A stretch of DNA of 64,000 nt, from contig JAFWOE010000023.1 in assembly GCA_017509985.1 (NCBI GenBank), positions 1-64,000 of the forward strand. Reading direction: 5' to 3'. Positions within the stretch are counted from its first letter, which is position 1; the number at the start of each line of letters is the position of its first letter. This DNA is from Lachnospiraceae bacterium (lineage in GTDB: Bacteria > Bacillota > Clostridia > Lachnospirales > Lachnospiraceae). Below are positions 1-6,867 of this stretch, piece by piece. The notes under the pieces are model-generated. The model was not told where the DNA came from. It did not search any database and was given only the letters and a program-made list of their open reading frames with translations. The position numbers and the translations under genes were made by a program.

Positions 1-140
1 CCCGATTTGGATTAGTCTCAATGGCTGACTACTACGCCGAGAGGCGAGTCACTTGTTAAGTTGATTGAACCGCCGCTTGCGGATCCGCATGAGCGGTGGT
101 GTGAGAGGTCGGGGAATTTAGATTTCCCCTCCTACTCGAT
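1..140 (+). mobile_element. 3' end of a group II intron (domains V and VI)
   Basis: This is the catalytic 3' end of a bacterial group II intron, recognised from its characteristic domain V/VI sequence. Domain V runs about 67-100: the strand ACCGCCGCT (69-77) pairs with AGCGGTGGT (92-100), capped by a TGCG-GATC-CGCA hairpin, followed by GTGTGAGAGG. Domain VI is the GGGGAA/TTCCCC stem near 110-130. The intron ends in CCTACTCGAT with the 3' splice site at about 140. Frame 1 ends with a TAG at 13-15, which could be the end of the intron-encoded reverse transcriptase, but too little is visible to say. The rest of the intron lies outside the window. The 3' exon is the non-coding stretch before the gene at 227. 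Confidence 0.82.
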
Positions 141-226
141 TGCCCAAATCCTTTTGAAAAAGTTTGACGTAGTTTCACCAAGTTTGACAGAAATTTAGTA
201 GTTAATTCTGGGGCAACGGGGCTAAT

Positions 227-478
227 ATGACGGATTATCTGTTCTTCCGCGTGCCGTTCGCGTTCCTGAATTATGACAAGGCCGGAGGACTGGTATTTCT
301 TGAAAACCTGCTGATGCTGTCATTCTGGGCTTTTATCGGAATTCAGGCAGCACGGATCTGCAGGAATGCGATACAGAAGGCTGAATCGAAAAAGAATCCG
401 CTGATCCCTGCAGCAGCCATCATGGCATCGGTGATCATCAGCGTCGTGCTGATGCTCCTGTTCCCGTCCGCAGATTAA
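227..478 (+). CDS. small membrane protein, function unknown
   Basis: A predicted 83-residue protein that I do not recognise. It has two hydrophobic stretches, about residues 24-42 (GLVFLENLLMLSFWAFIG) and 62-80 (AAAIMASVIISVVLMLLF), joined by a basic loop containing RICRNAIQKAESKK, so a two-pass inner-membrane protein is likely. The reading frame is closed upstream by a TAA at 203-205 and no strong ribosome binding site precedes the ATG. Either translation is weak or the 5' part was lost when the intron arrived just upstream. It lies 66 bases before a broken flavoprotein gene. Confidence 0.45.
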   Translation: MTDYLFFRVPFAFLNYDKAGGLVFLENLLMLSFWAFIGIQAARICRNAIQKAESKKNPLIPAAAIMASVIISVVLMLLFPSAD

Positions 479-544
479 CAAGGATCTTTCGGGAATACAG
501 CCTGGCTTGAAACGAACGGTATCAGTCGGTAACAGGAGGTTCAG

Positions 545-733
545 ATGAAGATCATTATGCTTATGGGAAGCCCGAACCGGAACGGTTCAACGGGTATTCT
601 GGTTGAAAACTTTAAAAAAGGAGCCGAAGAGGCCGGGCATACGGTGGAAGTCATTGATGGCTGCGGCACTCCCGGCATGACAAAACGGAGCAGATATCCG
701 CAGGAAGCGTATCTGCTGGGAAGGAGTTTATAA
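545..733 (+). pseudogene. internally deleted NADPH-dependent FMN reductase / flavodoxin-fold protein
   Basis: Only 62 codons remain of a protein family that is normally about 180-220 residues long. Residues 1-38 are a textbook start of an iron-sulfur flavoprotein/FMN reductase, with MLMGSPNRNGST as the FMN phosphate-binding loop. From residue 39 the sequence jumps to GCGTPGMTKRSRYPQEAYLL, which resembles the extreme C-terminus of the same family. The central flavin-binding and cysteine-containing part is therefore missing through an in-frame deletion near position 659. A good AGGAGG site precedes the ATG, so a short peptide may still be made, but it cannot be a working flavoprotein. Confidence 0.75.
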
Positions 734-736
734 GAA

Positions 737-1819
737 GTGAAAAAGAGTCTTAGGGTGATTGCTGCGTGTCTGGCGATAGGTCTCCTCCTGGCCGGATGCG
801 CAGGGAGTCATACAGGAACAGGAACCAGCACACAGTCTGCCGGGCAGCAGGCCGATAAAGAACCCGCTGCTGCATCGGTTGCGGTAACAAAAGAATCCGA
901 AGCTGAAGTTGCTGCGGATACAGCGGAAACCGCAGATGCTGCTGCCGCTGAAGCACCTGTCGTATACTTTACATCCGATATCTCTGCAGAAGGTCTGGTA
1001 AAGATCTATGACGCGCTCGGATGGACACCGGAAGGCAATGTGGCTGTCAAGATCTCGACCGGCGAACCACCGGCCAGCAATTATCTTCGTCCGGAACTGA
1101 TCGGTGATCTGGTAAAAAAGCTGGACGGCACGATCGTAGAATGCAACACGGCCTACGGCGGGTCACGATCGGGTTCTGCCATGCACAGGCAGGTTGCAGA
1201 GGATCATGGATTTACGGTGATCGCGGATTTTGACCTGATGGATGAAGAGGGCGAAGCAGAGTGGCCCATGACCGGCGGAACCAGACTTGACAGAGTCATC
1301 GTTGGCAGCCATGCGGAGAATTATACGGACTGGGTGATCCTTTCTCACTTCAAAGGGCATGCGATGGCGGGCTTTGGCGGAGCCATCAAGAATGTCGGTA
1401 TCGGCATCTCTTCCCCGAGCGGCAAGGTGTACGTCCATACGGCCGGTACCAAAACGAGCGGCAGCATCTGGTATAACGATCAGGACGCCTGGCTGGAAGC
1501 ACTGGCGGAGATGGTTTCCGGCTTCAGCAGCCACGTTGGGAAGGACCATATCATATACATCAACGTAATGAACCGCCTCTCCGTAGACTGCGACTGCGAC
1601 GGGCATCCTGCGGAACCTGATATTCACGACATCGGCATTCTGGCAAGTACGGATCCTGTCGCGCTGGATCAGTCCTGTGTGGATCTGGTTTATCAGGCAG
1701 AAGGAAATGCATCCCTGGTAAAGCGCATGGAATCTCTCCATGGCGTTCATACCCTTGAACACGCAGAGGAGATCGGCCTCGGCAGCCGGACCTATGAACT
1801 GGTAAGCATCGATGACTGA
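737..1819 (+). CDS. DUF362 domain lipoprotein
   Basis: A 360-residue exported lipoprotein. It starts with GTG behind an AAGGAG at about 720. The signal peptide ends in LLAGC with Cys21 as the lipidated residue. Residues 22-75 are an Ala/Glu/Thr-rich linker. The rest matches the DUF362 family, including HFKGHAMAGFGGAIKNVGIG. DUF362 domains are often fused to ferredoxin domains, but no CxxCxxC cluster is present here, so this is a DUF362-only extracytoplasmic form. Its biochemical role is not established. The stop overlaps the start of the permease gene by 8 bases, which suggests the two are translated together. Confidence 0.8.
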   Translation: MKKSLRVIAACLAIGLLLAGCAGSHTGTGTSTQSAGQQADKEPAAASVAVTKESEAEVAADTAETADAAAAEAPVVYFTSDISAEGLVKIYDALGWTPEGNVAVKISTGEPPASNYLRPELIGDLVKKLDGTIVECNTAYGGSRSGSAMHRQVAEDHGFTVIADFDLMDEEGEAEWPMTGGTRLDRVIVGSHAENYTDWVILSHFKGHAMAGFGGAIKNVGIGISSPSGKVYVHTAGTKTSGSIWYNDQDAWLEALAEMVSGFSSHVGKDHIIYINVMNRLSVDCDCDGHPAEPDIHDIGILASTDPVALDQSCVDLVYQAEGNASLVKRMESLHGVHTLEHAEEIGLGSRTYELVSIDD

Positions 1820-2723
1820 ACTTTTTGCAGTCCTCAGAAGAGAAATCATTTATATCTGGTACTACTTTGAGATCCAGTTCCGGCAGATCTGCTGGTACTG
1901 GATCCTCGGCATGCTGATTGGGTCTTTCATTTCTGTATTTGCAAAAGGAAGGATCCACGGCGCCTTTGCCGGAATGAAAAATAAAAAGTGGGGCCTGTTC
2001 GGAATCGTTCCGGCCTGTATGCTGGGCATTGCTTCACCTCTCTGCATGTATGGAACGATCCCGATCGCTGCGTCATTCCGGAAGCAGGGCATGAGGGAGG
2101 ACTGGCTTGCGGCTTTCATGATGGCCTCCATTCTTTTGAATCCCCAGCTGATCATCTACAGCACGGCACTGGGTACCGCAGCGCTGACCGTGCGTATCGT
2201 TACATGCTTTCTGTGCGGCTGCAGCGCCTGTCTTCTTGTTTTTCTGTTTTACCGGAACCGGGATTTCTTTGATTTCAGCGGTTTTGAAGAAAAAGCCGGT
2301 CATGATACGCATCCGAACCTGCTGATCCGGTACCTGCTGAATATCTGGAGAAACATGAAGGCAACCGGACTGTATTTTCTTTTCGGCATCCTGCTGTCCG
2401 CCCTGCTCCAGCGTTATATGCCGCAGAACCTGATGATAAGGGTATTCGGCGGAAACGAAGCGTGGGGCGTCCTGATGGCGGCAACGATCGGTGTGCCGCT
2501 CTACGCTTGTGGCGGAGGAACGATACCGCTTCTTCAGCAGTGGCTATGGGAAGGGATGAGCATGGGGAGTGCGGCGGCTTTTATGATTACCGGTCCGGCC
2601 ACAAAGATCACGAACCTCGGAGCCTTAAAAATCGCCATGGGCTGGCGGCGATTCGTTTTGTATATTCTGTTTGTTTTGATGTTTTCCTTCCTGTGCGGTA
2701 TGGCTGTGAACCTGATTGTGTGA
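1812..2723 (+). CDS. ArsP/YraQ-type permease
   Basis: A 303-residue multi-pass membrane protein of the ArsP_1 (DUF318, YraQ) permease family. Two inverted halves can be seen. The first carries GIASPLCMYGTIPIAASF and the second GVPLYACGGGTIPLLQ. Each has the cysteine plus TIP pattern that marks the family core, followed by GPATKITNL. Characterised relatives export trivalent organoarsenicals or are linked to metal/thiol stress, but the substrate here cannot be read from sequence. It overlaps the DUF362 lipoprotein gene and probably works with it at the membrane. Confidence 0.8.
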   Translation: MTELFAVLRREIIYIWYYFEIQFRQICWYWILGMLIGSFISVFAKGRIHGAFAGMKNKKWGLFGIVPACMLGIASPLCMYGTIPIAASFRKQGMREDWLAAFMMASILLNPQLIIYSTALGTAALTVRIVTCFLCGCSACLLVFLFYRNRDFFDFSGFEEKAGHDTHPNLLIRYLLNIWRNMKATGLYFLFGILLSALLQRYMPQNLMIRVFGGNEAWGVLMAATIGVPLYACGGGTIPLLQQWLWEGMSMGSAAAFMITGPATKITNLGALKIAMGWRRFVLYILFVLMFSFLCGMAVNLIV

Positions 2724-2799
2724 TCAGACAGAACAACAGCGATTTGAACAGCACCGATAATAATGTCCGGAACACTGCATAATTTCAGCTGTTTTTCTA

Positions 2800-2850
2800 T
2801 TGAAACCGGATGGATACTATGGTACGCTGTTAACCTACCGTTTTAGTAGG
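2800..2850 (+). promoter_or_regulatory. possible promoter with inverted repeat
   Basis: TTGAAA at 2800-2805 and TACGCT at 2823-2828 are 17 bases apart, followed at once by the inverted repeat CCTAC-N7-GTAGG (2834-2850). It is the best promoter-like element in the 207-base gap before the rhodanese gene, but the -10 is poor. Confidence 0.25.
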
Positions 2851-2930
2851 CGATTCACTGAATGTGTTTCACATCGAAAACGGCGAAAGCCGAATAGAAA
2901 ATCACATAATGTAGGAATAGAGGTTCAGCC

Positions 2931-3989
2931 ATGGAAGAATACAAGACGATCACAGCGGAAGAATTTGCCGCACTGGACAATTCACAATACACGATCATTG
3001 ACCTTCGCGAACCGGATGAGTTTACCGTGAGCGCTGTCGAAGGAGCGGTCAATATCCCGTTTTCTCAGTTTACGGAAAAGCTGGATACCGTGCCGAAAGA
3101 AAAACCGGTCATCGTCTATTGCCGTCGCGGTAATTCCAGCAAAGAGATCGCCGGAATCCTTGCCGAACGAGGGTATGACGTCACCCACGTAGAGGGCGGA
3201 TACAGCGCCTGCCGGGAATTCGCTCACGGCGGCGAAGCGGAGAAAAAGGCTTCTTCATCCGGGCAGCCCCGGGAATTCATCGATGCCAGGGGGCTCAAAT
3301 GCCCCGGGCCCATCGTCAAGGTTGCGGACTATCTGCGCGATAAGCCGGACGGAACGGCGATCCATGTAGAGGCGACGGAAGACGCATTTTATTCGGATAT
3401 TCAGATCTGGTGCGAGCGGACGGGAAGCAGGCTCGATTCCATCACTTTTGAGAACGGCGTGATACAGGCTGATATCACAAAATGCACCTCACCCGGAGAA
3501 ACCGTGCAGGTTTCGGAGAAGAATGACAAAACCTTTGTGGTCTTCTCCGGCGACCTCGATAAGACGATCGCCGCATTTATTATGGCAAACGGAGCGGCCG
3601 CTATGGGGCGCAGGGTGACGATGTTCTTTACCTTCTGGGGCCTGAATATTTTAAGACGTCCGGAAAAGGTGGGTGTTGCCAAAAGCTTTGTGGAAAAAAT
3701 GTTCGGTGCCATGATGCCCCGCGGCACGAAAAAGCTGGGCCTTTCCCGCATGAACATGGGCGGTGCCGGGGCGAAGATGATCCGCTGGATCATGAAAGAA
3801 AAAGGAATCAGCTCTCTGGAGGAACTGATCGACAGTGCGAAAGCCCACGGGGTACGCATCGTGGCGTGCCAGATGTCAATGGACATCATGGGTATTCACA
3901 AGGAGGAACTTCTGGACGGTGTGGAGCTGGGAGGCGTTTCTACTTTCCTCGGCTCCGGAGAGCAGTCGGATATGAGCCTTTTTATCTAA
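2931..3989 (+). CDS. rhodanese-TusA-DsrE three-domain sulfur carrier protein
   Basis: A 352-residue cytoplasmic protein with three sulfur-transfer domains in series. Residues 1-102 are a rhodanese with catalytic Cys64 in VIVYCRRGNSSKE. Residues about 114-185 are a TusA/SirA domain with the signature DARGLKCPGPIVK and Cys124. Residues about 190-352 are a DsrE/DsrF-like domain (KTFVVFSGDLDKTIAAF, then ACQMSMDIMG with a conserved Cys). In many Firmicutes these three domains are the C-terminal half of a CoA-disulfide reductase polypeptide. Here they stand alone, and a CoA-disulfide reductase with only a rhodanese tail is encoded at 40910. The likely job is relaying persulfide sulfur. No hairpin terminator follows. 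Confidence 0.9.
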   Translation: MEEYKTITAEEFAALDNSQYTIIDLREPDEFTVSAVEGAVNIPFSQFTEKLDTVPKEKPVIVYCRRGNSSKEIAGILAERGYDVTHVEGGYSACREFAHGGEAEKKASSSGQPREFIDARGLKCPGPIVKVADYLRDKPDGTAIHVEATEDAFYSDIQIWCERTGSRLDSITFENGVIQADITKCTSPGETVQVSEKNDKTFVVFSGDLDKTIAAFIMANGAAAMGRRVTMFFTFWGLNILRRPEKVGVAKSFVEKMFGAMMPRGTKKLGLSRMNMGGAGAKMIRWIMKEKGISSLEELIDSAKAHGVRIVACQMSMDIMGIHKEELLDGVELGGVSTFLGSGEQSDMSLFI

Positions 3990-4038
3990 AAAAACCGGAA
4001 TCGGAAGTGCAGGCGGCTGCGAGATGGAGGCTTTTCCC

Positions 4039-4094
4039 TTGATTTTCTCTCTTCATCGGAATATAATTAAGAATTAGTTAGAAGCCGCTAACTA
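4039..4094 (+). promoter_or_regulatory. promoter with GTTAG-N6-CTAAC operator at the start site
   Basis: TTGATT (4039-4044) and TATAAT (4062-4067) are exactly 17 bases apart. The predicted start site near 4074 sits against a perfect 7-base inverted repeat, TAGTTAG-N6-CTAACTA (4075-4094). A repressor bound there would block initiation. The same GTTAG-N6-CTAAC core recurs at 6187-6202. The 437 bases between 3989 and 4427 hold this element and a decayed regulator gene. Confidence 0.6.
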
Positions 4095-4261
4095 TTTCGG
4101 CTTTTATGGTTTTTTTATCCAGGATTTTCAACAGACAGAGGAGCAGATTGAAAGGGTATCTGTCAGTTCAGCAGAAAGCCTATAAATGGGGCGTTTTAGG
4201 CGCTCAGGGCCAAGAAGGCTGACTTTCCGATACCGGAATTCGACCGGCTGCGGCGCATGAA

Positions 4262-4409
4262 GCCCTCGCGGATTCGGAATACCTGCGCAAAGTCGGATAC
4301 TCCGTTCTTGTTCCCGGTTTCTGCTTCTGAAAGTAAAGAACGGGTGATTTCGCAAAAAGAGCTGAAGCAGATGAAGCATTCGGGAATGCCTATGGACATG
4401 CAGATATAA
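4262..4409 (+). pseudogene. decayed MerR-family regulator fragment (tentative)
   Basis: Two frames together resemble the N-terminal half of a MerR-family regulator. In one frame ADSEYLRKVGYSVLVP recalls the TLRYYEKIGLLxP helix. A shift near 4315 leads to PVSASESKERVISQKELKQ followed directly by MKHSGMPMDMQI and a stop, recalling the RxYSExDL and MKxxGMP motifs with a few residues missing between them. No intact frame exists, and no dimerisation helix or effector domain follows. It lies between the palindromic operator and the methyltransferase, where a cluster regulator would be expected. The resemblance is by eye only and could be chance. Confidence 0.3.
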
Positions 4410-4426
4410 GCGAAAGGGCTGATGCT

Positions 4427-5284
4427 GTGAAATATCACATTGAGAAAAATACGGTTCAGGAGACGCTGGTCATCCCGCTTTTCGGAAGACTGGTGTGTTC
4501 CGAACATTTTCCGGAGTTGTTTTCTGATCCTGAGGCCAGAAGGATATGCGGCTGTCTGGATTATGATTTTGCAGAAAAGCGGAAAAAGATGGAATCGGCG
4601 GCAGGACTTTTCGGTGCACTCGAAGTGGCTCAGCGGCAATACGACCTGCGCTGCGAAGCGGAGATGTATCTTAGGAAGCATCCGAAAGCTGCTGTCGTAA
4701 ACCTGGGCTGCGGTCTGGATGATACCTTCTCTAGGATCGATAACGGTGAGTGCAGGGGCTTTAACATCGACCTTCCGGATGTGATTCAGGTGCGAAATGA
4801 CCTTCTGCCGGCGGGCGAAAGAGAGACGAATCTTGCCTGTGATCTGAATGATTATTCCTGGATGGATAAGATCAATGCGACAGATGGAGCCGTCTTCTTT
4901 GCCGCAGGTGTTTTCTATTATTTCAGGACAGCCGAGATGAAAACTCTGTTTCGCGCTATGGCAGAGCAGTTTCCCGGAGGCGTACTGGCCTTCGATTCCT
5001 GCAATGAGCGAGGAGCAAAACTCATGAGGAAGACCTGGCTGAAGGAGGCGGGAATTACCGACGTCGGCGCCTTTTTTTCCCTGGAGGATGAATCGGAGCT
5101 TGCGGGGTGGAGTGAACATTTTGATTCTGTCACTGCCAAAAGCTACATGCGAGGATATCGGGATATTTACAGAAATGTAGGTGCACTCCATAAGCTGATG
5201 ATTCGTTTCTGTGATGGGCTGGTCAGGATGAAGATCGTTAAAATCGTTTTCGGAGGAAAAACGAATGGCACGAAAAGATTCTGA
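4427..5284 (+). CDS. LCM/PPM-type SAM-dependent O-methyltransferase
   Basis: A 285-residue soluble methyltransferase of the leucine carboxyl methyltransferase (PPM/Tcmp) type. Motif I is AAVVNLGCGLDDTF at about residues 88-101, followed by the acidic GFNIDLPDV. VFFAAGVFYYF is the motif IV region. Family members transfer a methyl group from S-adenosylmethionine to carboxyl or hydroxyl groups of small molecules. It starts with GTG after GAAAGG. Its 3' end overlaps the metallo-beta-lactamase-fold gene by 20 bases, so the two are co-translated. The setting beside a transport cluster suggests modification of a small transported compound, but the substrate is unknown. Confidence 0.75.
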   Translation: MKYHIEKNTVQETLVIPLFGRLVCSEHFPELFSDPEARRICGCLDYDFAEKRKKMESAAGLFGALEVAQRQYDLRCEAEMYLRKHPKAAVVNLGCGLDDTFSRIDNGECRGFNIDLPDVIQVRNDLLPAGERETNLACDLNDYSWMDKINATDGAVFFAAGVFYYFRTAEMKTLFRAMAEQFPGGVLAFDSCNERGAKLMRKTWLKEAGITDVGAFFSLEDESELAGWSEHFDSVTAKSYMRGYRDIYRNVGALHKLMIRFCDGLVRMKIVKIVFGGKTNGTKRF

Positions 5285-6131
5285 AAATCAAAAGAAAGGC
5301 ATGAGCAGACTGTTCCGAGGGAAAGCGATCTTCAAGCCGCTGAACACGGGCAGGATCGACGAGCGCGTAAGCTGCGTCCGGGAGTGGATCGCAAACATTT
5401 TTTTCTATACGAAGGACGGCACCACGATCATGATTGACGCAGGCTACAACTACGCGCGTTTGCAGGAAAAGATGGGCTGGCTGGACATTGATCCGGCATC
5501 GATCCGGCATATTCTGATCACCCATCAGGACACGGATCACGTCGGCGCTTTGGAGAGGGACAGCGAGCTTTTGTTCAGGAATGCGACGGTTTATATCGGC
5601 GAGATCGAAAACCGCTATCTGACCGGCGAAGTCCGAAGAAAGGTGTTCCACGGATTCTATAAACTGCCGATGGTCAGAACGGATAACCGACGGACACTGC
5701 TGAGAGACGGCGAAGTGATCCAAATCGGAGATATCAGGATCGAATGCATCCTGGTCCCCGGGCATACCTGGGGTCATATGGTCTACTTGATCGATGATGA
5801 GTATCTCTTTACCGGGGATACGATCTGGTTCGGAGCGGACGGCGGCTACAGCTTTATCAGCACGCTGGCGGAGGATAATAAGCTGGCAGTACAGTCCTTG
5901 GAGAAACTGGAGAAGAGCCTCCGGGGCAGAAAACAGCCAATCAGAATAATTACCGGACATACCGGCTGGACGGATGATCTGGACTTTGCTTTTAAGCACA
6001 GAACAGAGATCTGCAGGCCGTTCACAAAGAAATATACCGATCCCTCTGCACCTTACGACGGTTACTTAGAGGACGACGATACCGAAGAAAGTGCGGGAAG
6101 TGTTCTTCTCGGAAAGGCTGCGGTCAGATAA
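5265..6131 (+). CDS. metallo-beta-lactamase-fold hydrolase
   Basis: A 288-residue MBL-fold enzyme. The metal motif is ILITHQDTDHVG at residues 83-94. Relative to the classical HxHxDH, the second histidine is replaced, leaving His87, Asp89, Asp91 and His92. Further ligands are visible in PGHTWGHM, FTGDTIW and TGHTGW. That substitution usually alters the metal site, so the exact activity is unclear. It overlaps the upstream methyltransferase by 20 bases and is closed by a strong terminator seven bases after its stop, so the methyltransferase and hydrolase form a two-gene transcript. Confidence 0.8.
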   Translation: MARKDSENQKKGMSRLFRGKAIFKPLNTGRIDERVSCVREWIANIFFYTKDGTTIMIDAGYNYARLQEKMGWLDIDPASIRHILITHQDTDHVGALERDSELLFRNATVYIGEIENRYLTGEVRRKVFHGFYKLPMVRTDNRRTLLRDGEVIQIGDIRIECILVPGHTWGHMVYLIDDEYLFTGDTIWFGADGGYSFISTLAEDNKLAVQSLEKLEKSLRGRKQPIRIITGHTGWTDDLDFAFKHRTEICRPFTKKYTDPSAPYDGYLEDDDTEESAGSVLLGKAAVR

Positions 6132-6137
6132 ACAGAT

Positions 6138-6175
6138 AACGCTTTCCCGATCTGTATTATGAGAAAGCGTTTTTT
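6138..6175 (+). terminator. rho-independent terminator
   Basis: AACGCTTTC (6138-6146) pairs perfectly with GAAAGCGTT (6163-6171), followed by a T run. It ends the methyltransferase/hydrolase transcript just before the second palindromic operator. Confidence 0.85.
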
Positions 6176-6186
6176 ACCGATCTGGT

Positions 6187-6202
6187 GTTAGCCAGAGCTA
6201 AC
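6187..6202. promoter_or_regulatory. second GTTAG-N6-CTAAC operator
   Basis: GTTAGCCAGAGCTAAC is a perfect inverted repeat with the same half-sites and spacing as the element at 4077-4092. TATAGT (6213-6218) and TACTAT (6224-6229) just downstream may serve as a -10, with no clear -35. Its position suggests that the transporter genes from 6251 share a regulator with the methyltransferase pair. Confidence 0.55.
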
Positions 6203-6250
6203 TTTATTGGAATATAGTCTGCATACTATCAAAGAAAAGAGGTAATCATT

Positions 6251-6823
6251 ATGAAGAAAATCTCTGTAGTCCGCCTTCTGATCGCCGCAGTTATCTATAC
6301 GGCACTTTTTGTTCTCGGTTCCAGCTGCGGTCTGATCCATCCTGCCTGCTATGCTTATGTGGGTACGGTCATACCGCTGTTATTCAGCTTTGTGTATCTG
6401 TATACTGCGGCCGGTTTGCGCACTTTTGGAGCTGCAGCGATTCTGAATGGAGTGGCCCTTATTATTGGCCTGATCGCCGGAGAGGGGAATCCGGCTCTGA
6501 TTACAGGAATGATTATTCTTGCTCTGCTTGCGGAGCTTATCAGAAGAATGAACGGCTATGAAACGCTGAAAGGTGTCCGCAGGAGCTTTATACCGCTGGC
6601 GTTCTCGTTCTATGCATACTCCGCCCATTGGTGGACGAATACAGAGGAATCTTTGGCCGCAGCTGTGGAGGAAATGCCGGCAGGTTATGCTGATAAAATG
6701 GAGGCCGTTGTCCAAAACATCCCGGTGCTGATCCTCATGCTTGTCCTGACGATTCCGGTTGCCGTTCTGGGCATGAAGATCGCGGAAAAAGTACTGAAAA
6801 AGCAGGCTGTTTCTCTGGAATGA
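6251..6823 (+). CDS. MptD/Trep_Strep-type ECF transporter S component
   Basis: A 190-residue, very hydrophobic protein with about six membrane segments, matching the MptD (Trep_Strep) family of putative ECF substrate-binding S components. Features seen are the N-terminal KISVVRLLIAAVIYTALFVL, the GVALIIGLIAGEGNP loop, and PLAFSFYAYSAHWWTNTE before the last helices. In related genomes this family sits with ABC half transporters. Here no ECF T subunit or dedicated ECF ATPases are present between 4039 and 10405, so it may use a shared module or work with the two following ABC proteins. It has a good GAGGTAATC ribosome binding site. Confidence 0.75.
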   Translation: MKKISVVRLLIAAVIYTALFVLGSSCGLIHPACYAYVGTVIPLLFSFVYLYTAAGLRTFGAAAILNGVALIIGLIAGEGNPALITGMIILALLAELIRRMNGYETLKGVRRSFIPLAFSFYAYSAHWWTNTEESLAAAVEEMPAGYADKMEAVVQNIPVLILMLVLTIPVAVLGMKIAEKVLKKQAVSLE

Positions 6824-6867
6824 CGGAGCATCTATTCTGAATTCAACAGCAATAAGGCGGTGGTTTT

